Source of the DNA: JABMMZ01 sp040403495
Lineage (GTDB): Bacteria > Bacteroidota > Bacteroidia > NS11-12g > UBA955
Assembly: GCA_040403495.1 (NCBI GenBank)
Contig: JBBAKM010000016.1
Span: 8,337-72,336, forward strand
DNA length: 64,000 bases
Reading direction: 5' to 3'
This document shows, piece by piece, positions 18,032-26,878 of this stretch. The translations under genes and the position numbers were made by a program. Every line of letters starts with the position of its first letter. Within the stretch, counting starts at the first letter, position 1. The notes under the pieces were generated by a model that did not search any database, was not told the origin of the DNA, and saw nothing but the letters and a program-made list of their open reading frames with translations.

Positions 18032-19582
18032 ATGCCTAAAGAAATAGAACTAAAACTATTGCCTGAGCATGCTTTTGATGAAACAATTATCATTGAAAGA
18101 GTTGCTGCTATGCTTCATGTTTCTGTTTCTGATATTTCTGCTCTTCGCTATCTCAAACGCTCTATAGATGCCAGAAAAAAACCACATGTTTTTTATGTGC
18201 TCAAAATTCTGGTTTTTATAAATGAAGCAGTAACGGAAGATGATTTTGACAATGGTTTTGCAAAAGAGCCTTTAAAGGAAAATGAATCGGTAGTAATTAT
18301 TGGTTTTGGTCCAGCAGGGATGTTTGCCGCATTGCAACTCATAGAAAAAGGAATAAAACCAATCGTTTTTGAGAGAGGCAAATCGGTAAGGGACAGAAGA
18401 CGAGATTTGGCTCAATTGAATAAAAGCCTAAGTGTAAATCCCGAAAGTAATTATTGTTTTGGGGAAGGTGGTGCCGGAACCTATAGCGATGGTAAATTGT
18501 ACACGCGAAGTAAGAAAAGAGGAAACATCAAAAAAGTATTACACTGTTTGGTTAATCATGGGGCCTCACAAGATATTTTAATAAATGCTCATCCACACAT
18601 TGGGACTAATAAATTACCTCAAATAGTCGAAAATATTAGGGAAACTATTCTGGCTGCTGGTGGCGAAGTGCATTTTAATTCCAAAATGACAGACATGCAA
18701 ATTGTAAATGGAAAAATTACCTCCATTACCATTAATGCTCAAAAACAAGTGCCTGTTTCTCAATTGATTTTAGCTACTGGACACTCGGCTCGCGATGTTT
18801 TCGAATTGTTAAATTATAAGAAAATTCACATTGAGTCTAAGCCATTTGCACTTGGTGTGCGAATAGAACATCCTCAATCGGTGATAGACCAAATACAATA
18901 TGGCAGGAACGACAGAGGGGAATATCTGCCACCAGCCTCTTATTCTTTGGTCACACAAGCGGCTGGAAATGGTGTGTTTTCTTTTTGTATGTGTCCCGGA
19001 GGTATTATTGCACCTGCTGCTACTAACGCCAATGAAGTGGTTGTAAATGGATGGAGTCCAAGCAAAAGAAATGGTTTTTTTGCAAACAGTGGCATGGTCG
19101 TAACTGTAAATCCTGAACATTGGCAAACCCAATATGGCAACCATGCTTTGTCTGCACTGAATTTCCAAAAAGAGGTTGAACACAAAGCTTATCTTCAATC
19201 AAACTCAATAGTTGCACCCGCCCAAAGGATGGACGATTTTATTAGGAATAGTGCATCACGTTCTTTGCCAGAATGTTCTTATTTGCCAGGATTAGTTATT
19301 GCTGACTTGCGTTCCATTCTTCCACCTTTTATTAGTCAATCATTGGCAGAGGGATTGTCGCATTTTGGGCAATCATTGAAAGGGTATAGAACCAATGAGG
19401 CCGTTTTGGTGGGAGTAGAGAGTAGAACTTCATCACCGGTAAGAATACCAAGAGACAAAGAAACGCTAAACCATGCCGAAATTTCCAATTTATTCCCTTG
19501 TGGAGAAGGCGCCGGTTATGCCGGTGGAATTATGAGCGCTGCTTTAGATGGAATGGCTTGTGCCTTGGCAACTATCGCATAA
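18032..19582 (+). CDS. FAD-dependent oxidoreductase, COG2509 type
   Basis: Probable cytoplasmic flavoprotein of 516 residues, with an unknown substrate. An N-terminal domain of about 80 residues (KLLPEHAFDE, then RRSIDARKK-like text, here LKRSIDARKKPH) precedes the FAD-binding Rossmann motif VIIGFGPAGMFAALQLIEKG (about 88-107). Further landmarks are FGEGGAGTYSDGKLYTRS, LATGHSARDVFELL, and a C-terminal FAD contact in FPCGEGAGYAGGIMSAALDG. These match the uncharacterised NAD(P)/FAD dehydrogenase family found next to varied genes in many bacteria. It is likely co-transcribed with the TPR gene upstream. Confidence 0.88.
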   Translation: MPKEIELKLLPEHAFDETIIIERVAAMLHVSVSDISALRYLKRSIDARKKPHVFYVLKILVFINEAVTEDDFDNGFAKEPLKENESVVIIGFGPAGMFAALQLIEKGIKPIVFERGKSVRDRRRDLAQLNKSLSVNPESNYCFGEGGAGTYSDGKLYTRSKKRGNIKKVLHCLVNHGASQDILINAHPHIGTNKLPQIVENIRETILAAGGEVHFNSKMTDMQIVNGKITSITINAQKQVPVSQLILATGHSARDVFELLNYKKIHIESKPFALGVRIEHPQSVIDQIQYGRNDRGEYLPPASYSLVTQAAGNGVFSFCMCPGGIIAPAATNANEVVVNGWSPSKRNGFFANSGMVVTVNPEHWQTQYGNHALSALNFQKEVEHKAYLQSNSIVAPAQRMDDFIRNSASRSLPECSYLPGLVIADLRSILPPFISQSLAEGLSHFGQSLKGYRTNEAVLVGVESRTSSPVRIPRDKETLNHAEISNLFPCGEGAGYAGGIMSAALDGMACALATIA

Positions 19583-19668
19583 AGACAGTTTCCGCAAAAC
19601 TATATGTTTGATTCATTGTTACATTATTACATTTTAAAATTATCTATTAATAAGCTTAAAATTAATTG

Positions 19669-19676
19669 TAATTTTG
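19669..19676 (+). promoter_or_regulatory. -7 box of ribBA
   Basis: TAATTTTG ends 19 bases before the ribBA ATG. No FMN riboswitch-like structure is visible in the 113-base gap upstream. Confidence 0.5.
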
Positions 19677-19695
19677 CAACCCATTTCAATAAAGT

Positions 19696-20904
19696 ATGTC
19701 TGAACAAATAAAATTAGATTCCATAGAATCAGCAATAGCCGATATAAAAGCAGGTAAATTAATAATCGTGGTGGACGATGAGGACAGAGAGAATGAGGGT
19801 GATTTTTTAACCGCTGCTGCAAATATTACTCCTGAAATGGTTAATTTTATGGCTAGAGAAGGTCGAGGATTAATCTGCGTTCCATTATTGCCTGAAAGAT
19901 GTTCTGAATTGGAACTGGAAATGATGGTTAGTTCTAATGATTCTCTTTACGAAACGCCGTTCACCGTTTCGGTTGACCTAAAAGGTCATGGAACCACTAC
20001 CGGAATTTCAGCGTCTGATAGAAGTAAAACCATTCAAGCGTTGATTAATCCTGACACAAAAGTGAATGACTTGGCACGCCCTGGACATATTTTCCCATTG
20101 AAAGCACAAAAAGAAGGTGTTTTAAAAAGAGCAGGACACACCGAAGCCGCTATCGACTTTGCTCGATTAGCTGGATTTGAACCAGCAGGATGTATCGTGG
20201 AAATATTGAAAGAAGATGGTGAAATGGCTCGCCTTCCTGAATTGATGGTTATCGCCAAAAAATTTGACTTGAAAATTGTTTCTATTGAAGATTTAATCAA
20301 ATACAGAATCAAAAATGAAAGTCATGTTAAACGTGAAATATCGGTTAGCCTTCCTACAGAAATTGGGGATTTTGATCTTATTGCCTTTTCTCAAGTAAAC
20401 GATGGAACTCAACACTTGGCATTAACCAAAGGAGAATGGCACAAAGATGAACCTATTTTAGTTCGTGTACACAGCAGTTGTATGACGGGTGATATTTTTG
20501 GTAGTTGCAGATGTGATTGTGGCGAACAATTACATGCGGCCATGAAAATGATAGAAAAAGAAGGAAAAGGGGTTATTTTATATATGAACCAAGAGGGTAG
20601 AGGGATTGGTTTGCTCAACAAACTGAAAGCCTATAAATTACAAGAACAAGGCATGGATACCGTTGATGCCAACTTGGAACTTGGTTTTAAAATGGACGAA
20701 AGAGATTATGGTATTGGTGCCCAAATTTTAAGAGATTTAGGCGTTTCAAAAATGAAACTAATGAGTAATAATCCTAAGAAAAGAACAGGTCTAATTGGAT
20801 ATGGACTCGAAATTATTGAAAATATTCCCATTATCGCACAACCTAATTTTCACAATACCGCTTATCTAAAAGCAAAAAAAGAGAAAATGGGACACGAAAT
20901 TTAG
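19696..20904 (+). CDS. ribBA: Bifunctional 3,4-dihydroxy-2-butanone 4-phosphate synthase / GTP cyclohydrolase II
   Basis: Supplies both precursors of riboflavin. Residues about 1-205 are the RibB domain, with acidic metal loop DDEDRENEGDFLTAA, GRGLICVPL, and HIFPL plus RAGHTEAAIDFARLAG. Residues about 206-402 are the RibA domain, with zinc-binding SSCMTGDIFGSCRCDCGEQ, the MNQEGRGIGL arginine loop and the final MSNNPKKRTGL segment. The domains look complete, so both activities are likely. It overlaps the convergent amidohydrolase gene by 4 bases at the 3' ends. Confidence 0.97.
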   Translation: MSEQIKLDSIESAIADIKAGKLIIVVDDEDRENEGDFLTAAANITPEMVNFMAREGRGLICVPLLPERCSELELEMMVSSNDSLYETPFTVSVDLKGHGTTTGISASDRSKTIQALINPDTKVNDLARPGHIFPLKAQKEGVLKRAGHTEAAIDFARLAGFEPAGCIVEILKEDGEMARLPELMVIAKKFDLKIVSIEDLIKYRIKNESHVKREISVSLPTEIGDFDLIAFSQVNDGTQHLALTKGEWHKDEPILVRVHSSCMTGDIFGSCRCDCGEQLHAAMKMIEKEGKGVILYMNQEGRGIGLLNKLKAYKLQEQGMDTVDANLELGFKMDERDYGIGAQILRDLGVSKMKLMSNNPKKRTGLIGYGLEIIENIPIIAQPNFHNTAYLKAKKEKMGHEI

Positions 20905-22538
20905 TTTTCGTTGTGCTTTATTTGACCTGCACTTATTGTCATTTTAACTTTAATATTTTTAAATTCAGCTTGACTGGTTTTTAACAAATCTTTGTCTAAG
21001 ATGACAATGTCTGCATCTTTGCCTTTGCTTAAACTTCCCTTTTTATGTTCAAGTCTACATGCTTTAGCCGCCCACAATGTGATGCCGTACAATGCCTCTA
21101 GGGGACTTAAACTTTCGTCTTTCAAATAAACAGTTTGCTTAGGGTCATTGATATTAGCTCTAAACACTGCACTGAAATAGGTGTTTAAAGGAGCTATTCC
21201 TTCAACAGGGAAATCGGTCCCCAATGGGATGTAACCATTCTGTTTAAGTAAAGTTTGGTATGCATAAGCCCCTCTCAATCTGTGCGAACACAAACGGTGT
21301 TCCATCCATGGTCCATCACTCGTTGCATGCGTTGGTTGAACAGAAGGAATAATAGAGAATTTATTAAACAGTTCGAAATCTTTTGGGTCTATAACTTGCG
21401 CGTGTTCTATGCGCCATCTTTCGTCATTTTTACCCTTTAAATGCTTGCCATAAATTTCTAATAATAATCGGTTTGCAGAATCACCGATACAATGGGTGTT
21501 GACTTGATAGCCCGTTGGTAAAATCCATGAACACCATTGATTGAAATATTCAGGACTGTTCAGTAATAAACCAGTGTGTTGGTCTTGGTCGCAATAACTC
21601 TTTTTTAATTTAGCACCTCTGCTTCCCAAAGCACCATCGGCATACAATTTAAAGCTAGATATTTTTAAATGTTCATTTTCTAAAATTCCTTTTTCTTGAG
21701 CAAATTTCAAGCCATTAGGAGTGGGATTTAACATGATATACTGATAAATACTCAATTCTTTTTGTTGGTAAAGCGAGTCAAGAAACAAGGCCGTTTCAAT
21801 ATCAAGACCTGCATCTGCTAATGTCGTTAAACCTGTTTTGTAACAATGAGTTTCTGCCTCTTTTAAAGCATTAATTAATTGTTTTTGAGGGGAATTGGGA
21901 ATAAAAAAACGAATGGAGTCAACGGCATTGTCTAAAATTACGCCAGTTAACTTATTGTTTGATTGTATTAATTCACCACCCATTATTTTAGTATCGATAT
22001 TGAATTTTGCTAAATCCAAAGCGTATTGATTGCAAATGGCTGCATGTCCGTCAATCCGTTGTAAGAAAACACCTCTGTTAGGAAAAAGCTTGTTCAAAGC
22101 TTCGTTAATTGGGAACGATTTATTGTCCCAATCATTTTGGTCCCAACCTCTGCCTATCAACCAAGAATCAGGATTTTTTTTAGCAAAAACCTCAAGACGT
22201 TCTAATACTTCTTGCCAACTTTTAGTGTCGGTTAAGTCGCAATTCATTAATGTTTTTGAATAGCCATAAAAGTGACAATGGGCATCAATAAATCCGGGGT
22301 AAACAAAAGATTGTTTTAAATCAATCAATTGGTTTGTAACGCAAGTGTATTTGTCTCGAATTTCATCGTTACCTAATGCAAGGATTTTACCATCTTTGAC
22401 AACAATACAAGTGGCCGATGTTAAACTGTCGTCGAGAGTTAAAACTTGACCGTTATACAATATCATGTCAACCGTTTCTTTTTTATTTTGACAAGCAAAT
22501 AAGCAAGAAACTAAGGTTAAAATTGCGATAAATTTCAT
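20901..22538 (-). CDS. Amidohydrolase-family lipoprotein (YtcJ-like, COG1574)
   Basis: Predicted metal-dependent hydrolase, 545 residues. It begins with a lipoprotein signal peptide (lipobox LFAC, Cys near residue 16), so it should be anchored in the envelope. The catalytic domain shows the HxH metal motif in GFIDAHCHFYG, the NTHCIGDSANR and WRIEHAQVIDP segments, and a late GTDFPVE Asp motif, all typical of the YtcJ branch of amidohydrolase_3. The substrate is unknown. It starts 1 base after the stop of the outer-membrane gene upstream and is probably translated from the same message. Confidence 0.88.
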   Translation of the reverse strand: MKFIAILTLVSCLFACQNKKETVDMILYNGQVLTLDDSLTSATCIVVKDGKILALGNDEIRDKYTCVTNQLIDLKQSFVYPGFIDAHCHFYGYSKTLMNCDLTDTKSWQEVLERLEVFAKKNPDSWLIGRGWDQNDWDNKSFPINEALNKLFPNRGVFLQRIDGHAAICNQYALDLAKFNIDTKIMGGELIQSNNKLTGVILDNAVDSIRFFIPNSPQKQLINALKEAETHCYKTGLTTLADAGLDIETALFLDSLYQQKELSIYQYIMLNPTPNGLKFAQEKGILENEHLKISSFKLYADGALGSRGAKLKKSYCDQDQHTGLLLNSPEYFNQWCSWILPTGYQVNTHCIGDSANRLLLEIYGKHLKGKNDERWRIEHAQVIDPKDFELFNKFSIIPSVQPTHATSDGPWMEHRLCSHRLRGAYAYQTLLKQNGYIPLGTDFPVEGIAPLNTYFSAVFRANINDPKQTVYLKDESLSPLEALYGITLWAAKACRLEHKKGSLSKGKDADIVILDKDLLKTSQAEFKNIKVKMTISAGQIKHNEN

Positions 22539-22539
22539 A

Positions 22540-23676
22540 TTAAGGGCTTACAAGATTGATACTTACGTTGACGTAAGGTGCTAGTCCAACTTGGTTCAAC
22601 ATTAAATAAGATTGATTACCAAAAAATCCTCTGAAAAAATCATTGCCACCATCTAATGCATCCACATTATAACTTAAATCATAACGAATACCACCTTGAA
22701 TAGCCAACCACACAAATCCCTTTAATTGTCTTTGGTAATCAAGTCTGAATCGCAACTCACTTCTACGGAGTTCATAGCTTGATTTTTTTACAAAAATAGT
22801 TGGATCCGCAGTTTGAACATTGTTTTCCATGTTATATAATCTGTAACTGTTGCCTTCCAATTCATAACCTGCTAATAATAAACTTCTGGAATTGAATTTT
22901 CTTCGGTAAGAAGCACGCGCTGGAAACAAAATTTCTGTTCCCCATTTTCTGTTAACAGAAGTATAATTGTACATCACAACAGGAATATAATTCATTTCAC
23001 CTGCACGGTAAGTTCTTGATAATCCAACAGCCCATTGTAGTCTGTCATGTGGTCGTTTGCCATAAAGCGCACTAACTGAACTGCGAATAGTTGTAAAATC
23101 AGGTTTATGCGATTCATGAGAAAGATTGTAAGTGCCATTTAATTCACCCATAGCCTGAACGATGATGAAATTTTTCTCGCCTGTTGGGACAAAAAAAGTA
23201 GAATTTAAATTGGTGCTTGTTAAACCGTAAGTGGTTAATTGAGATGTAAATTCATTTAATAATAATTGATTTATTCCATTATTTTCTTTGTACAAACTAC
23301 GGATGTAGCCGCCACCCATTTGCCACAAAAACTTAGGTTTAGAAATTACAGGCACATTGGCATTAATTCTTAACCCATGTGTTGTGAATTTACTGGTTCT
23401 TGAAGTAAAATTATTGTCGCCATCTTGATAAATACCATAGGGTGACGTTGTTATTTTACTATTGAAAATATAATCATAGCCAACCGATACAAATCGATTC
23501 GGGCTTAAGTCAAATATTTTGGGGTTACAATAGATTTTAATTTTCCCTTCAGAACTTACATTTTCGTATTGACTGTAATCTTCTTCGGCTGTCGTATCAA
23601 TTTGAGAATATAAAGTGTACGAAAAAGTAGCTAAAAGAATTAAAAGAGATTCTTTTAAGAATTTAGACATAAGCAT
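22540..23676 (-). CDS. Outer-membrane beta-barrel protein of unknown function
   Basis: 378 residues with an N-terminal signal peptide (hydrophobic core LLILLATFSYTLYSQ). The rest alternates polar and aromatic residues, as in a beta-barrel: RFVSVGYDYIF, LLLAGYELEGNSYRLY, ELRFRLDYQRQLKG, then GLAPYVNVSINLV at the end. It resembles DUF6268-type barrels, but I cannot confirm the family. Two starts are possible, ATG at 23676 or two codons later at 23670 (MSKFLKES); the second looks more natural as a signal peptide. It lies in a minus-strand run with a DUF2147 gene upstream and an amidohydrolase gene downstream. Confidence 0.75.
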   Translation of the reverse strand: MLMSKFLKESLLILLATFSYTLYSQIDTTAEEDYSQYENVSSEGKIKIYCNPKIFDLSPNRFVSVGYDYIFNSKITTSPYGIYQDGDNNFTSRTSKFTTHGLRINANVPVISKPKFLWQMGGGYIRSLYKENNGINQLLLNEFTSQLTTYGLTSTNLNSTFFVPTGEKNFIIVQAMGELNGTYNLSHESHKPDFTTIRSSVSALYGKRPHDRLQWAVGLSRTYRAGEMNYIPVVMYNYTSVNRKWGTEILFPARASYRRKFNSRSLLLAGYELEGNSYRLYNMENNVQTADPTIFVKKSSYELRRSELRFRLDYQRQLKGFVWLAIQGGIRYDLSYNVDALDGGNDFFRGFFGNQSYLMLNQVGLAPYVNVSINLVSP

Positions 23677-23692
23677 TCTATAAAAAAAGAGT

Positions 23693-24148
23693 TTATTTAA
23701 CAGTTAATCTTTTCCAATTATCTGTTCTTCCTAATGCTTTAATACCGATATAGCCACGAATATCCAAAACATTGTCGTTTTTCATGTTAATAACACAGTT
23801 GTATGTGCTTCCATTTTCAGGATCGTAAATGGTGCCTTCTGACCATTCATTTTTACCTTGATAAACAAAGTCTTTTAAAATTCTGTAGCCTTTCAAAGGG
23901 ACATTACGCATAGAAGTATCGGGATTATTTTTGTCAACTTTGTTTTTGTTTGTATTGGGGTCAATTGGTTCTTTAAGCCACACAATTTTGCCAAAATATT
24001 TTGCGCCAATTTTTTCAATTTTAATTCTAGATCTTCCGTTACTAGGTTCCCAAACGCCAATTAATCTGTCCCCTTTAGGGTCTTGTGTTGTAAATCCAAA
24101 TGGAAGGATACTTATTAATACAAGGATAAGTAAATGTACTTTTTTCAT
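23693..24148 (-). CDS. DUF2147 domain secreted protein
   Basis: Small exported protein of 151 residues with a signal peptide (hydrophobic core LLILVLISILPFGF). It has the DUF2147 pattern: a start of LIGVWEPSNGRSRIKI, then YFGKIVWLKEP, MRNVPLKGYRILKDF, WSEGTIYDPENGSTY and a final RGYIGIKALGRTDNWKR. The fold is probably a small beta-barrel of the lipocalin kind. The function is not established; members occur widely in Bacteroidota and Proteobacteria. It lies 17 bases upstream of the outer-membrane barrel gene and likely shares a transcript. Confidence 0.85.
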   Translation of the reverse strand: MKKVHLLILVLISILPFGFTTQDPKGDRLIGVWEPSNGRSRIKIEKIGAKYFGKIVWLKEPIDPNTNKNKVDKNNPDTSMRNVPLKGYRILKDFVYQGKNEWSEGTIYDPENGSTYNCVINMKNDNVLDIRGYIGIKALGRTDNWKRLTVK

Positions 24149-24169
24149 ATATGATATTTCTTATGGTTA

Positions 24170-24685
24170 TTATTTGTGTGAAATTTTAAAATTGATTTTG
24201 CACTTTATTTTAAGATTTGAATCCGTGTCTTGAGTTAAAATAGCATCAGCAATGATATAAACGTTGTCTTGTTTTAAAACTTCGATAAGTTTTTCTTGCT
24301 CTTCTGCAATTTTTAAAGTTAAAGATTGGCTGTTTTTTTCAATTGGATTGATTAATCCTAGTTTAATCATGTCAGTTTGGTCAGATACTATCTGTAAAGT
24401 GATTGATTGAAATAAATCAAAATTAGTGCTGTCATCTGTTGTTAGTACAATTTCACTAACCTTAGCACTGTTGAGTTGTTCATTGGTTAATTTGTTCTCA
24501 TTTAAAAAATCGGATAAGGGTGCTTCAATAAGAGCCTGCCCTGTGTTTGAACCCTCAAAAAGAGGACCTTCTGCCATTATTTCAATATTTTCAATAAGCA
24601 AATCTTTTTCTGCAGATTCACTACTTCCACATCCCACTAACACAAATATTAGTGTGAAAATTAAAGGTAATTTTAAACGTCTCAT
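24170..24685 (-). CDS. Lipoprotein of unknown function
   Basis: 171-residue predicted lipoprotein: signal peptide with lipobox LVGCGSS (Cys near residue 19), followed by an acidic, Ser- and Glu-rich start. The mature part has mixed alpha/beta character without cysteines or clear motifs. It ends in a basic segment, LKIKCKINFKISHK. It is the first gene of a minus-strand group with the DUF2147, barrel and amidohydrolase genes, so a cell-envelope role is likely. A near-consensus box (one mismatch to TAnnTTTG) precedes the start. Confidence 0.7.
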   Translation of the reverse strand: MRRLKLPLIFTLIFVLVGCGSSESAEKDLLIENIEIMAEGPLFEGSNTGQALIEAPLSDFLNENKLTNEQLNSAKVSEIVLTTDDSTNFDLFQSITLQIVSDQTDMIKLGLINPIEKNSQSLTLKIAEEQEKLIEVLKQDNVYIIADAILTQDTDSNLKIKCKINFKISHK

Positions 24686-24772
24686 ATCGCAATATTAATA
24701 ACACATTGTCGAACTACAAAATTTTTTTAAAAGATACCTGTAAATCGATTTTTTAAATTAATCGCATTAAGA

Positions 24773-24780
24773 TAGTTTTG
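24773..24780 (+). promoter_or_regulatory. -7 box of the CCA-adding enzyme gene
   Basis: TAGTTTTG ends 4 bases before the ATG at 24785, so the mRNA should be leaderless or nearly so. Confidence 0.65.
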
Positions 24781-24784
24781 CAAA

Positions 24785-26206
24785 ATGTATCTTAATCAAT
24801 CGGACTTATTTATCAAGCATTTGGAATTGTTTAAAAAAATTGGTGAATTGGCCGATAAACAGAATAAAGAAATTTATTTAATAGGAGGGTTTGTTAGGGA
24901 TATAATATTGCAAAGACCTTCCAAGGATATTGATTTTGTTGTGATTGGAAAAGGAATTGATTTTGCTAAATCTTTGGCGCAGGTATTGGGAAATGCGAAG
25001 GTATCTTACTTTGAAAATTATGGTACTGCACAAATTTCAATTGAAGATTTAATCATTGAATTTGTAGGTGCAAGAAAAGAAAGTTACCAAAGGGATAGTC
25101 GAAATCCAATAGTCGAAGATGGAACATTGAAAGACGATCAAGACAGAAGAGATTTAACCATCAATGCAATGGGAATTGGTTTGAATCGGTCCAATTTCGG
25201 ACAACTCATTGACCCATTCGATGGTTTAGGGGATATAGAAAGACAAACCATAAGAACACCTCTCGACCCTGATAAAACTTTTAGCGATGACCCATTAAGA
25301 ATGATGAGAGCCATCAGATTCGCAACTCAATTAGGTTTTAAAATTGAAGAAGAAACATTTGAAGGGATTGTTAAAAACAAAGAGAGAATAAGTATCATCT
25401 CTCAAGAGAGAATTACTGAGGAGTTAAATAAAATAATAATGTCTCCTGTTCCTTCTATCGGTTTTGAATACCTTTATTATACTGGCCTTTTGGAGTTAGT
25501 GTTTCCTGAAATGCAGGACCTTCATGGTGTAGAAACGATTAACGGTTTTAGTCACAAAGATAATTTTTTCCATACTTTACAAGTGTTAGACAACTTGTGT
25601 CAATTGAGTGACGATTTATGGCTGCGTTGGGCTGCTATATTACATGATATTGCAAAGCCTGCGACCAAAAGGTTTGAACCGGGCATTGGATGGACTTTTC
25701 ATGGGCATGAAGACAAAGGAAGTAGAATGGTGAAACCAATTTTCAAAAAGTTAAAATTGCCATTAAATGAGAAAATGAAGTTTGTAGAGAAGATGGTTCT
25801 TTTACACCTTCGCCCTATTGTTTTGTCACAAGAAAAAGTAACAGATAGTGCAGTTAGACGTTTGATGATGGAAATTGGAGAGGATATTGACCAATTGATG
25901 AAACTGTGTAAAAGTGATATTACAAGTAAAAATGAAAAGAAAGTTGAACGTATAAAACAAAATTTTGCGGTAGTTGAAGAGAAAATAAAACAGGTTGCAG
26001 AAAAAGACTATCTCAGAAATTGGCAACCGCCCATATCAGGAACCGATATAATTGATAGGTATCAAATTATACAAAAGGAACACATTGGACTGCTGAAAAA
26101 TGCCGTTAAACAAAGTATTTTGGATGGAACAGTGGCCGATGTTCAAACAGAAGCTTTTATTTTTTTGGATCAATTGGCGAATGAAATGGGGATTCAAAAG
26201 AAATAA
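24785..26206 (+). CDS. CCA-adding tRNA nucleotidyltransferase with HD domain
   Basis: Adds or repairs the 3' CCA end of tRNA. The 473 residues comprise a class II nucleotidyltransferase head (LIGGFVRDIILQRPSKDIDF, about 31-50), the DRRDLTINAMG motif, the DPLRMMRAIRFATQLGF neck motif and a C-terminal HD domain with the HD pair in WAAILHDIAKP. None of the five tRNA genes in this window encodes CCA, so the enzyme has a full biosynthetic role here and is not only for repair. Some family members add only A or only CC; this one cannot be assigned by eye. The start follows directly on a promoter box. Confidence 0.93.
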   Translation: MYLNQSDLFIKHLELFKKIGELADKQNKEIYLIGGFVRDIILQRPSKDIDFVVIGKGIDFAKSLAQVLGNAKVSYFENYGTAQISIEDLIIEFVGARKESYQRDSRNPIVEDGTLKDDQDRRDLTINAMGIGLNRSNFGQLIDPFDGLGDIERQTIRTPLDPDKTFSDDPLRMMRAIRFATQLGFKIEEETFEGIVKNKERISIISQERITEELNKIIMSPVPSIGFEYLYYTGLLELVFPEMQDLHGVETINGFSHKDNFFHTLQVLDNLCQLSDDLWLRWAAILHDIAKPATKRFEPGIGWTFHGHEDKGSRMVKPIFKKLKLPLNEKMKFVEKMVLLHLRPIVLSQEKVTDSAVRRLMMEIGEDIDQLMKLCKSDITSKNEKKVERIKQNFAVVEEKIKQVAEKDYLRNWQPPISGTDIIDRYQIIQKEHIGLLKNAVKQSILDGTVADVQTEAFIFLDQLANEMGIQKK

Positions 26207-26259
26207 AATTTTAATTTCAAATTGATTAGATAAGAAATGAAGGAATCGTATTAATTTAC

Positions 26260-26290
26260 TTTGACTTGTTTTTAATTTATTTTACATTTG
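26260..26290 (+). promoter_or_regulatory. Promoter of the acidic pRiA4b-like gene
   Basis: TTTG (26260-26263), a 19-base spacer, and TACATTTG (26283-26290), a full match to the Bacteroidota consensus. It ends 6 bases before the ATG at 26297. Confidence 0.75.
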
Positions 26291-26296
26291 CAAAAT

Positions 26297-26878
26297 ATGA
26301 TCTATCGTTTTAAGGTTTGGTTTGAAGAAGATGAAGATATTTGCAGAGTCATCGACGTTTCACCAATTTCGAGTTTTGAAGTTTTCTTTAATGCAATTAT
26401 CGATGCAATCGGTTTTAATAAAAAACTAGATTCATCTTTTTATATCTCTGATGACAATTGGAGAAAGGGAAAAGAAATAAGCTTGAAAGATTCCTCTAAA
26501 CTTTTAATGAGTCAAGCCAAATTAAATACTCATATCAATGACCCTCATCAAAAATTCATATTAATAACAGATTTTAATGAAGAATGGACTTTGCTTATAG
26601 AATTACAAAGCATACAAAATGATGTAAAAGGAATTAATTATCCATTAGTATTCAAATCGGTAGGAAAAGCACCTAAACAAAATGAAGGCGTTGGAAGATT
26701 CAAGATTGTTGATGAAAATGAATTTGATGAAATAGCAAACAAATTAGTCAGCAAGCATGCGCCTTTAGTTGAGGAAGGATTCGATGAAGAAGGATTTGGA
26801 GAAGAAGGTGAAGATATTGATGAAGAGGAGGATGAATTTGGCGAATCATTTGGCGAAGGTCCAGAGGAACTTTATTAA
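26297..26878 (+). CDS. Plasmid pRiA4b ORF-3-like protein with acidic tail
   Basis: 193-residue cytoplasmic protein. The first 150 residues match the pRiA4b ORF-3 / IS1096 passenger type: IYRFKVWFEEDEDICRVIDV, then SFEVFFNAIIDAIGF, then FYISDDNWRKGKEISL. The last 35 residues are almost only Glu, Asp, Gly and Phe. The ATG at 26297 is preferred to the TTG at 26288, which is the end of the promoter box. Despite the family name, I see no transposase or inverted repeats here. Its stop overlaps the next start (TAATG), so the pair is probably translationally coupled. The function is unknown. Confidence 0.8.
   Translation: MIYRFKVWFEEDEDICRVIDVSPISSFEVFFNAIIDAIGFNKKLDSSFYISDDNWRKGKEISLKDSSKLLMSQAKLNTHINDPHQKFILITDFNEEWTLLIELQSIQNDVKGINYPLVFKSVGKAPKQNEGVGRFKIVDENEFDEIANKLVSKHAPLVEEGFDEEGFGEEGEDIDEEEDEFGESFGEGPEELY

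Noticed and set aside
19583..19695. FMN riboswitch before ribBA
   Set aside because: The 113-base gap is AT-rich with none of the conserved RFN-element stems, and the promoter box lies only 19 bases before the start.
26288..26296. TTG start three codons before the pRiA4b-like protein
   Set aside because: It is the end of the -7 box TACATTTG; the ATG at 26297 gives the normal family start.
26297..26878. Insertion sequence suggested by the IS1096/pRiA4b family name
   Set aside because: No transposase, terminal inverted repeats or target duplication are visible nearby.
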